Origin: Pachypanchax playfairii
Taxonomy: Eukaryota > Chordata > Actinopteri > Cyprinodontiformes > Aplocheilidae
NCBI GenBank assembly: GCA_006937955.1
Contig: SSNP01000173.1
Coordinates: 90,248 to 154,247 of the forward strand
Length of the DNA: 64,000 bases
Direction: 5' to 3'
Shown here one piece after another: positions 9,151-20,100 of the stretch (positions are counted from its first letter, which is position 1; each line of letters starts with the position of its first letter). The notes below the pieces were generated by a model, which worked only from the letters and a program-made list of their open reading frames with translations, was not told the origin of the DNA and ran no database searches. The translations under genes were made by a program, and so were the position numbers.

Positions 9151-12100
9151 GCCATCGATAGCTAGCTGTTTGGTATGTGAGACGTTGTGTGTCCAGCATG
9201 TAACGTGTGAGCTCAGTGTCATTTGGCTTTCCTGCGTGTTCTGATTCACAGCTGTTGCAGTGTGTTTTCTTGCCTGTCAATCGTCTCTTTTACAGGCAGA
9301 TAATAAATTCATGCAGAAAACGTTTTTGTTTGATAATGCGCAGGGTTTTCATGTGGCTGGACAATCAACAAGTGCAAAACATGTTTCAGATGAATTCCAT
9401 GCTGATCTGTCTGTGGCTCCACGTTAAAGATTCCCCAGAGAAAACAGACCGATTTGCAACCAAAATATGATCACAAGTGTAAAGTAGTGATGGGGTGATC
9501 TGTTTTAACTCATGCTTTGATATTACCGCCACTTTAAAGCGACTGCCAGTGTCCTTGGTTTTACTCTGACGGTTTTTATTAGAAGATGGATGACTGCACT
9601 TCAGATTTACCCACCGTCACCTTGTGCATGTTCTCAAATATTATATTTAATTGTTACTTAAAGTGTGCTCTCTAGCTAATCATCATGTTTTAAAATATAT
9701 ATGTTTACAAAAATTGAGCCAAATAAGTCAGAATTTCAGACTAAAATCAAACATTAAACCCCCTCCTCCACAGCATCCAAACCCTTGCAGACCTTATGCT
9801 TCAACTAACAAAATGCCCATAGCATTAGTCAGCACCCACAATCAAAGGTCAGACCTGGTTTGCTTCTTAATCACCCATCCTTTAAATAGCAGGCCTACAG
9901 AGCTGTCTGGATCCAGGCTATTTGTGCATGCAACTGTAGAGGACACATGGTGCATTAGTTATGATGATCCTTCATCCAGGTAAGCAGTTAAAGTAGCTAC
10001 ATGCAGCATTCCTCCTGAAAATGAGGTCAGCATGTGTTCAGACGTCCTGCTGCTGGAGCTTCTCTCCTTGACTCACGTTTTTAAGAGAATTCTTTCGCTG
10101 TGCTGAAAGTTTTTGTTGTTTTGTTTTTTGTTGGTACAAAAAGAAAACATTTCTCTTTCTGCTCTATGTTGTGGTCACTGATGTAGTTCTCGAACTGGAG
10201 GTATTTGTGAGTGATTTTGTACAAGTGAGTGCCAATTCAAATGTTTAAAAACAGCTGTTGCATGTTTGCCACAATGGAATAGACCAATTGCGCATGTGCC
10301 AACCAGGATTTGTACATACTAATCAGAGTAAGAGGACCCGCTCAGTCACCCAACTCTATGCAAAAACACAGTAAATCTCAGCTCTCCTGTTTATTTCTTC
10401 TTTAAAGACACATGGAGATTTTTAGTTCTAACCGACAGTAATTGTTGACGATCTTTACGACCTATCAGCACATAGATACATGTTGTTAAGTACTGCTGCT
10501 TGATCATATTGATGAACTGAACTGTGTTGCTGATGTCCTGCAGGTGTTTTTGACTGGAGCTTCTTTGCATGGTTCAAACACATTTCCCATTTGTTTGTAT
10601 ATTTTAGTTTCTCAGACTCATTACTTGAAAGTGGCAGTATGCTTCCTGTGTTTTTACTGGAATTTTTCACATTTTAGAAATGCAAAATATGTTGAAACGA
10701 TGCAGAGAGCCTCTAGGCAAAATCTCCAGGACATCAGCAACACAGTTCAGAACAAGGTAGATACTGTATTTAAGCAAGAGTGCATTCACTGACATGTATT
10801 GATGCGCCAATAATTCTTAAATATCTCGAAGAGTCACTGCCGGTTTTTCTCAAAAATCCCAGTTGAAAACTGAAGAAGAAATAAACATGAGCGCTTATAT
10901 TTGCTGTTTTTAACAATGGAGGTGGGCGGCCAGGTGGTGCTTTCTTACTTTGTGCACAAAAACTGCACGAGTGGTCATTTTACATTCTGAAAGATTAGTT
11001 TTCTTTTGCAAAATGCTTAAAAATATAAATTATTACACTAAACCTAAAGTAAGACATATGCATCTTTTATATGTTGTTAAGTTTTATTTTATTAATAACA
11101 TAAGTTGTTTTGCATTTCTGCATTTTTAACTATTCAGTCACAGTGAGAAATAGTTTCTGTTTTTTCAGCAATTTGCAGAATCAGTGACTTTTTGGAATCA
11201 CATTTAAAACAAAATGTATTTCTAAACAAGATAGTTAAGAGGAATAAAATCACAATCCTTTCAAAATAAACAAACCTGTAAACATGAACTGGAGGACGTG
11301 ATGCTGCTTATTTTATATTGAAGTTTAAGCTCTTTGAAAAGTAGCTGAAATATTTTTACTCTATCGAGAGGCTGTTTTCAAAGATCTTCTGATGCTCCGT
11401 GTGTGTGTGGAGTTAGAACGTTGATTCTATTAGTCGAGTTTTGGATTTTAGGTTAAAATTTGAATTGTGGTTAGATTTTGAAGTGGTGATGCATGGACAG
11501 AGTAATGAGGACAATGACTGGAGGTGAAATCCCCTATTTTATTATCTTTACAGGACAATGACTATAAAAATGTAAAAACATTGACATATCATCATTGTGT
11601 CACTGATAATGCACAGCTTTTTTTGGGGGGGTGTTATAATAGCTGAGTAATTTGAATTAGTGTCATGGGTCAGAAAGCTAGCATCTTTTTTATTTTACTG
11701 CCTCTCATTTGGAATTCTGCACGCGGGCCTGTGCGTATTCCGACTCACGAAGAGGGTTTTTAATTTCTCCCCTTGTTGAAGTGATTATTCAAATGACCAT
11801 CCATGAGGTGTAGTTATCAGACTCCTGGTGGTCCTTCTGCCCGTGGCAACAAAAACGGCCATCAAAGCCCCCCCTCATCTCCATGCTGTGTAGTTGGACG
11901 GCACCCAACTGGCAACCTTTGTTGCAACCTCTATTAGACTCTCACATTTTACCCCTGAGGCTGAAAACCTATTGTATGGTGCGATTGGCAGATGGCAATT
12001 TATTCATAAGGATTTCTGATATGCTTCTGGTCAAAGGCCTCTGTTCAGTATTTATTTTTACAATGACTTATCTTTTGTGTGAAATCCGAGTTGGTTTGTT

Positions 12101-13929
12101 TCAATCTCCTGCTTCTCTGGAATGACGTGCTCGTTGGCTAGAATTCTTTTTCTCATTCTACTAATTTTTAGACTCTTCCGGTGGCCATAACAAGGAAGAT
12201 GTTACTGGTTCATCCGCTGTTTATTCAGTCTAGGCTGTCAAACGTGGTTTCTCACAACAAATAACCAAATGGTTTTGTTAGAAATTCCTTCTTCCACCAT
12301 GCTGATATCCAGAATAAAGTTTAGCTCTCATGGAAGCTGTTCTGGTGAAAAGGGAATGGTTCAGTCTATATTAGTAACACTTTGCATCACTAGAATGCAG
12401 ATGAGCCAATTTATCTGCTGGAAATGCCTCCCTGATTCCAATTTGAATCTTGTTTGCAGTCACATTGTGTGAGCCCACTTCTCCATGTTAAAGAAGTCTC
12501 TTTATCTGAGAGATCAGAGGGGGATAATTGCACTTAAGTGAACCTCATTTAGTGCTGGCCAGAGCAATTACTGTAACTGCAGTTTTAGGTTTTTTTTTTC
12601 ATGAGGGCCTAGAGCAGCTGTCATTGAGTCTCTGTAGCTGTGAAATCAAATGGTGAATAGAATGGCATTGGCATAGCATCATGGGAATGGCATATCCTTG
12701 GATGGATTTTAATTAGTTTTTGCAGGTTTTTGCTCGATTTTTTTTCCTCTTCCATCTGAAGAAAAGTGTAATTAAAAATGACAATTAGAAATGCATTATT
12801 TTAGTGATGATTGAAAATAAATTACTCTCAAGGTGCTGTAAAGTGGAAAAGCCAGAGATGTTTCTTCAGGCAAAACCCTCCTGGGCTTGAGGGAGATGTT
12901 TTATCATTAATGTTATTCAGGAGCCAAATTTTGAGTTTTGCTCAGCTGGGTGCTTTAATCTATTTTTGCTGTAAATTAATGAATTTTTAAAGAGCCCCTC
13001 GCTGGATATGGGTGGATGTGGGAATGCAGTACTGGTTCAGTTTTTAAACAAGCCTCTACTCCACCGTTCCACCCCCCTGCCTCACCCCTTCACCATCCTC
13101 CTCACGGGATGGAGGAAGCAAATTTACTGAAGCTCTACCTTTTTCTTTTTAAATTCACCCAGCAAAATACTGTCTAGTTCTCCCCATTTGACCTCTCCCC
13201 AATCTATTGAGTGAAATTTGTCAGCAAACTCGTCCAATGTGCTCCAAATCATGTCTTGGCTCGAAATGCGATGTAGACATGAATCAGGAAAGCTTGTGAT
13301 ATTTAATTAAGCTGGCTTGTTGCCTAACATTTTCTGGAACTTTGCAGAGATTTCTGATTTATGTACAAGTGTATCTGTTTATTTTCCCAGTCTGACTAAT
13401 CAGGGACCATCTTTTTTGCAGGGGAACTACTATACCAACCCACACCAAAGCTTGCAGGTTCAGTAGGTTTAGGGGAAAGGGGGTTGTGTTTTCTGTATCG
13501 TAGCGCTTGGTGAGTTTTGACTCATTCCAGCTGGGTGGTAAAAGGACAAGAGATGAGTCATTTAGCCACTGAAACAATCATTTGTTGCAATCACATCTTT
13601 GACTTAAATGTAAATTTTGGAATTAAGATTGTTGTTGCACTGAGAACAAACTTGGTGACTTAAAGGTGGGATATAGAACTTGGAACATAATAACACGGCA
13701 CAAAGCCTTCAGCCATCTGGATGCCAGGATCGTTAACCCCACCCACCCCCCCGGCGCACGCGCTCCGATGCTCAGGTCGACCAATATTCCTCACCAAACC
13801 CACTCTGATCTCCAATCCGAGCAGGACAATAAAATATCATGAGTTCAGCTCACTAATCATGCTCTCCAGCCCGCTGATCACACACTGACTCTGATAGAAG
13901 CAGCTCCTACCTGTTTGTAGCTCAATCAT

Positions 13930-14142
13930 TGATTCAGTCCGTGGCAAAGAGTTCATAGTTGCACCGCAGCTCCAAAACTTCCTGCAGTCCCTCTTAAGCT
14001 CCTCTGTAATCCTCACACACCATCCTGCACGCCGCACTTATCCAATAAAATAAAAAAAAGCAATAAAATCCTCCGTGGTGTGTCTTCCAGTCCAAAAAGT
14101 GGCCCGAAGCGTTCATTCACTTCACCAACATGTACTGTAGCT
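13930..14142 (+). repeat. 213-bp direct duplication, left copy
   Basis: Base-for-base identical to 14839-15051 as far as I can read. It ends directly at the N at 14143. Confidence 0.9.
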
Positions 14143-14143
14143 N
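14143..14143. other. Single ambiguous base (N)
   Basis: The N separates a perfect duplicate from a truncated MITE terminus, the pattern expected where two contigs from different haplotypes were joined. Confidence 0.8.
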
Positions 14144-14838
14144 GGCACATTTAATCGGAATAAACGCCCAATCGGATAAAAAAGACGTCATGTAAACATG
14201 TCAACCCGAATGTTTTGATCCGATGCAGCCTGATCCGAAAGAAATTTACTTCCGATCGAGAGGGGTGGTTTTGTCCGATCTCCATTCGGATAGACGTGCA
14301 TGTATACACCCATTCGGAAAGAAAGGGTGAAAAGAGCCCTTTGCGCATGCGTACAACTTCAGCGTGACGTCTTTCCACTTTCGCAGACTCAAGTAGAAAA
14401 CATAGCGGGAGGTAAACAGAAGTGGTCTGCTGGTGCAGTCATCCTGTCATCCTGCTCTCCTCTCCTGTGGTGGAGGAGCAGTAGTAATATGTATTCAGCC
14501 GCTAGCTTGGTTAATGCGACCAGTAAAAACCCAAACATAAAGGTAATCACCCGCAGAAGGTCCGTATTGGGGATAACGTGAGTCAGCTCGAGCACACGAT
14601 GGGGCGGGAAAGACGTGCAGAAAGGACGGAGTTTGTTTACTTTTTTTTCTTCCCCCGGAAAGACAACTCGCTGTGCGCATGCTCAACTCATTTAACCTGA
14701 TTGAGTGATTGGTGCATGTGTACTCATGGCATGATCAGATCATTTCAGTTAGTGTCCATGTAAACAGGGATTTGGGAATTCAGATCGACCAAGATTTTAA
14801 TCAGATCGGGGAAATTTGGCGCATGTAAACGTAGCTAG
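14144..14838. mobile_element. Inner MITE with GTTTACATGC terminal motif
   Basis: The right end reads GCGCATGTAAACGTAGCTA, whose complement CTACGTTTACATGCGCC resembles the terminus of the element at 16494-17128. CATGTAAAC recurs inside, near both ends. The left terminus is lost at the N at 14143. No coding capacity is recognised. Confidence 0.6.
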
Positions 14839-15051
14839 TGATTCAGTCCGTGGCAAAGAGTTCATAGTTGCACCGCAGCTCCAAAACTTCCTGCAGTCCC
14901 TCTTAAGCTCCTCTGTAATCCTCACACACCATCCTGCACGCCGCACTTATCCAATAAAATAAAAAAAAGCAATAAAATCCTCCGTGGTGTGTCTTCCAGT
15001 CCAAAAAGTGGCCCGAAGCGTTCATTCACTTCACCAACATGTACTGTAGCT
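14839..15051 (+). repeat. 213-bp direct duplication, right copy
   Basis: Identical to 13930-14142. It begins where the inner MITE ends and continues smoothly into the outer MITE. Confidence 0.9.
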
Positions 15052-16160
15052 CCGTGTTAGCTTAGCAGCTAATGAAAAACGTTTCTACATAGAACTTGCT
15101 CGTCACATGGGAAACCCCAGAGGAATCCCCTATGGCAAGTAAATAAGGTACATAATCACCACATGTCCCTGGTGCTTCCAGCTGCTTGACCTGCAGACTC
15201 CACAGTACCAGCCTCACTGTGCTGGAGTATTTAGGGTATTAGGCAACCCAAAATGGTGCCCGCTGCTCTGCCAGCTATTGGCTGGTAGATGTAAACAAAA
15301 TGCCAACGTCGTGCCCACCAAAATTAATATTTCATAATATTTTACTTCAAATATAATTTTTCAAGGAAACACTGTATTTTGATTCTACAACCCTCTAAAC
15401 ACCCAGTGGAGGCATTATTTTGTTAAAAATATAGCTTTTAAAGAAAATATTCCATATACCACCTTTAAGGTCAGTTTCATATAAGGTGAGTTTCTTAAGG
15501 TGAATCCTGTCTGTACTTGAGTTTGGATAGACTCTCAGAACCAGTGAGTTTTTGCTGTCAGTGAAAGAAATTTATATTCTTCTTATGTTTCATGCTCTTA
15601 GGAGACCTTTGTTCTGTGTGTGGTGAGGAGAGCTTTCTAAGCTGACACAGCTTAAGTAATAAACGTGGATCCTTCATTATAGTATTTTTCTGAGATTTTG
15701 ACAATTACAGTTGTTGGTTTGACATTTGCAAGATTACCTTGAGATACAAAAGACTGCGTAAATATGGGAAAAATGTTGAAGCAGGTTTAAAGGAGATGTT
15801 TATACCAAGTAGAATAAAACCAACCACTGTTAGCATTAGGGCTATAAGATGGCTAAATCCTAATTATCCAAATTAATATTAAGATGGACACTTTTTAAAT
15901 GATCAGTTATAGCCTGCAGAGACAAAGAAGCTAAATGTTAAACGTCACTAAAATATGAATTTCTTTTACATTTTTTGTTGCACTTAAGTTAGAATTCCTG
16001 AAAAAGTGACTGTCACTGCATATGCAGTAAACATTTATTTGAGTATAATTGATTAACATGATCCATGACAGTCTACAATATAACAGTATAATATATAACA
16101 ACCATAGTTGTCTCACAACAATGCCATGTTACTGTACAGTCCAGCTACTCTCAACCCTAA

Positions 16161-16205
<45 letters not shown>
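16161..16205 (+). repeat. (CTA)n microsatellite, 15 units
   Basis: Pure trinucleotide array. The leucine- and tyrosine-run frames that cross it are artefacts of the repeat. Confidence 0.95.
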
Positions 16206-16320
16206 GTCATTTAGCAGACGCTTTTATCCAAAGCGACTTACATTGAGAGAACATACAAGCAAGAAATCAAAGAGAAGGAAAAAAAATATAAGGAGGCGGA
16301 CTGTTTGGAGTCCAGTTTAA
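16206..16320. repeat. Dispersed teleost repeat next to (CTA)n
   Basis: Carries GTCATTTAGCAGACGCTTTT followed by ATCCAAAGCGACTTACAT, a phrase repeated very widely in fish genomes and often attached to a microsatellite. I do not assign it to a class. Confidence 0.55.
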
Positions 16321-16493
16321 TTCCGACGCTGATGCATCAAGTGTATCAAATTTTTTTTTTTTTTTTGCTGTTTGCTGTTTGCCCCAAAACAGCTACAGTT
16401 TATTGTTTTTTAACAATATGTTCAATGCCATTAATTTACATTTTAGGCTGAAACAAATGGTTAAACTGATGTTTGTGAAAAATGGTAAATATT

Positions 16494-17128
16494 GACTGTG
16501 TTTACATGCAGCCAATAACCATTTTAAATCCCGAATATTCACAATAACCCATGTCTGCACAGCCATGTAAACACCCGCAAAAACCTTCATATGCTCATTT
16601 TAAAAACCTGGTTTTTACCCCTGGTGTAACCCTTTTCTAACCCGAATATTTAGTCATGTAAACGCGTATCAGCATAACCCCATCAAAACGTGTGTTCTGC
16701 ACATTCTCTATTTGCAAGGAATCTTGGTCTTTTGAGTAGAGAGACTATGCGCCTGTATGTCGGAAGTAAACATGGCAAGACGCAGCACAGGAGGAGCGAG
16801 GAGGAAACTAATTTTTTTCACCAGTCTGGTGAAAAGTAAGAACATTATGTCTTTTGTTGACGGCAGAAAATACAGAGATATCGATGTTGTTGTTTTTGGA
16901 TACAGGAAGAAGAATTGGAAATGACGCACATTGCGTCCTGAAGTAGTCCGTACGTCAAGACGCTACCCAAACATCTGCGTTTAAATCGGGTTATTACAAG
17001 TTTCATGTATACAGGGGTAAATCTCTCTACTTATGCATGTAAACGGGTTATTCTGAACATTTCAGAATCCCGAATACTGACCATAACCTGATCATAACCC
17101 GAATACATGGCTGCATGTAAACATAGTC
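16494..17128. mobile_element. 635-bp MITE with GACTRTGTTTACATGCAGCC termini
   Basis: The left end GACTGTGTTTACATGCAGCC and the complement of the right end GGCTGCATGTAAACATAGTC match over 20 bases with one mismatch. The flanks are ATT on both sides (16491-16493, 17129-17131), a possible 3-bp target duplication. Several subterminal CATGTAAAC repeats are present. A 50-codon frame from 16770 (starting MARRSTGGARRK, containing SFVDGRKYRDIDV) could be a relic of an element protein, but this is weak. Confidence 0.8.
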
Positions 17129-20100
17129 ATTGAGATGATATTCACCTCTAGTTTAAACACCTTTTTGTGACAAAAACCTTGTAGATGCTGCAGATTTTTA
17201 TTGTGGGAAAGTTTGGGAAATGCTTTTGTTTGATAAGGCAGATTTCTCTGAACAGGTGATCATATGTCAAATTAACCTACAGGCTCTTTTCAGCTCCATC
17301 TCTTATTGTGACTGTTAAAGTTCCCAATTGTGTCTTGCTGAAATTGATACACATATGTGCCAGTGATCTAAATTATGGAAAAGTACCAGGTGGTAGTTCA
17401 CGTGTGAAAAGATGCAGTAATTTGCCACCAGATAAATGGAAAACTGTGAAAGTAGGATGTTGGGATTTTTATCATCTGTCTGTATGAGGTGAGAAGTTGC
17501 CAACCAAAAGATAATGTTTTTGCTCTGAGATTGGGATTAATGGATGCAGTCATACGTAAATGAAAACCCATTTTATGCTTGTGTTCAGTTTTGCCATCGT
17601 AGACCAAAAAGAGAAGATCAAAGAGAAAGTAGATTGATATAAATTCACCTGCTGAGATGGTCGGAGATGCTTGCATTTTTTCTAATATCCAGAAAGAAGT
17701 CTGCAAAATCTGCAGCCAGTTGTTCCTCTTTAAGACGTGATAATGCCCATTGTCCTGAGTCTGCTTTTTAAACTTGGATTATGAAGAATGCAGTTTGCTG
17801 CCAGATTACTTGAGTTCATACGAGTTCATCCTCTCAGTCACTCTCTGTTGACAGGATGAATCATTTATCAAGGATTCTCAGAGCAGGATGGATTTCAACA
17901 GTCCTGTGTTGTTGGATTAGCCATGATGGATTTGTTAAAAATGATTCTGTTAAAAACTTCATTTGTTTTGTTGTTTTGGGATTTTAGACTGTTAAAATAA
18001 AAAAGCAACTTGATGTGCATGACTGTAACGTTGTAATGTTTTGTCTGAGGCTCATGATCTGTTTTTGGGAGATGTGGTGGTGTTTGGGAAGGAGCTGTAG
18101 TGGGCCTGTTAGACCCAGTGATTTAGCACTTTTTTGTTCTGTACCTCCGGGTTGTGCCTCATTATTCTCTGCCTGCTCAGCAGAAGCACACACCAGAAAC
18201 ATCTCTCTGGCATCGCCATTTGTTGCATATGAAACCTGATGGATTGGACTTAGATGTAGTACATGGAGTGCTGCTGTGACTCAGAAAACCCCAAGCAACA
18301 GCCACGGATTCCCTCAGTGGATTTGGAGGAAATGTCAATCTATGGGGACCAGGAAACCCACACATGTGATGACTTGATTCCACCATCCTTTACAGACACA
18401 GTCCATCTCCTTTTACTCTCACATGGAGTTTGTTTCTCTTAATTTTAGTTTGTACTTTTCTTTTTCCTTCTCTTCACACCACACTCTCCACTTAGCAAAC
18501 AAGGTCTCTGCAGAGAATTCAGAAGAATGCATCTTGTTACTCATATGAGTCATACTTCCTCTGGTCTGCATGCCTCTCCCTCAGGGTGGATGAATGGGAG
18601 GGCGGGGAGGTTAGCAGGAGGAGGGACTCACTGGCAGAGGCCACATGCTTTGTGCCAGTTGTTTAATCTAATTAAGAAAGTATCACTGTGTTGGTCATCG
18701 GGCCTTGGACATATGCATCAGAGCTGCCTTGAGATTCGGTTGTCTGTAGGTGGCTGTTTGACTGGTGGCTTTGATCAGGCTGAGTCACTATCTTCAGAGT
18801 AAGTGTTTGGAAATTTCAGGGCAAGGTCTGACCCTACGAGTAAGTGATCCACCAAGATGGCGTGGCCTTGTGAGGAAAGCTTGGGGCCTCAGCTCAGGAG
18901 GAAAAACAAGGAAACAAGTAAAAATAGAGTATAAAGATACATTTTCATGCAGCTTTACTTCACATTACATGTTTTGTGTGGATTTAGAATGGAGGTAATT
19001 GTGTAACACTTGAGCTTTCTTGTTTTTATTCCCTCAAATTGTGCCTTGATTATAATTTAGTGTTGCGTTGCACCACAGAACGGCCGAGATTTAAGTTTAT
19101 CCCGATTATCTTTTCAAAACTTTTGAAACGGTATCAGCAAACCTTTAGGCCTCTCTCAGCTCCAGTTCTGTCTTTTCTATACCTGCTTGCCTTGGTCTCT
19201 AGCCAAAACCTATGACTCACAGGAGACTGAATGACCTACTTTTTATATCTTCAACGAGCGCAGCAGATCTTTTTTCATTCGCAAGACAGTTCACAGAGTA
19301 AATATAAGTCAATTAAAACACACTTAATACACCCATTTTTGGATTTGAGCACCTAAAAGCTGTGTCAGCACGGCAGCCACCTCTGAGGATTCCCTTTATT
19401 ATCACAAGCAGAGAAGATCCAGCATAAACAGTTTAGCTCTGATATTTCATTAGAATCAAACTGAGTTTAAGACCAAGCAAACCAAGTTTTAATTTTGAAG
19501 CCAATTAAAAAAATGCCTCATTAAGTTTCTGTCATAAACCTGCTTAATCTGTTTTATTTTGTATTTGCTCATTCCTGGTTTATCCAGGTTGAGAGAAAGC
19601 AGGATTTGTACATGCAAACAAAGACTTTGCAAGTGCTGAAAGCCACCAGAAGGCCTAGTCTGTTGGTTGTAGTAATGATAGTTTGGGCTGCACTACATGG
19701 ATTAGGTCAGGTGCTGAAAGTTCCTGTGAAGAAGCAGTATCATAAATGCCTAGTTTACACTTGTCTGTCTGTAAAAAGAAAACAAGGATGCGATCAAAGT
19801 CCGTAGCATTGCAGAGATGGTTTCAGCTGGTATTTGATTGGCAAGAGTTGCAGCTTTGCAGCAGATGGAATTTCCATGTTAATCGCTAATTGCAGTTTTT
19901 TGGTTGTGTTGCTTCTCATTGATGCAGAAACAAGCTGTGCAGTTGAATGCGTTGTCGTGGCTGCTCTTTTCCCTTTTACAAGGCTTGGCTTCTTTGATTT
20001 GTCAGTTTTGTTTTTAGCCTTCATCTTGACACGATTGGCCCCGCTCGCAACAACCTTCTGGAAACCCCCCGGCATGCCTGCCCTGGGGTGTGTGTGTACA

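Larger units (their letters stand above)
13660..15468. mobile_element. TTAA-flanked MITE (T2/Kolobok-like), invaded by another element
   Basis: Inverted termini are TTAAAGGTGGGATATAGAA at 13660 and the complement of TTCCATATACCACCTTTAA ending at 15468, with two mismatches. Both ends carry TTAA, and TTAAAGGTG matches the terminal signature of the T2/Kolobok group. No transposase frame is present, so it is non-autonomous. The interior is interrupted by a second MITE (14144 to about 14838) and a duplicated 213-bp block. Confidence 0.75.

Noticed and set aside
16049..16320. Tyrosine- and leucine-rich plus-strand frames
   Set aside because: The runs come from translation of the (CTA)n microsatellite.
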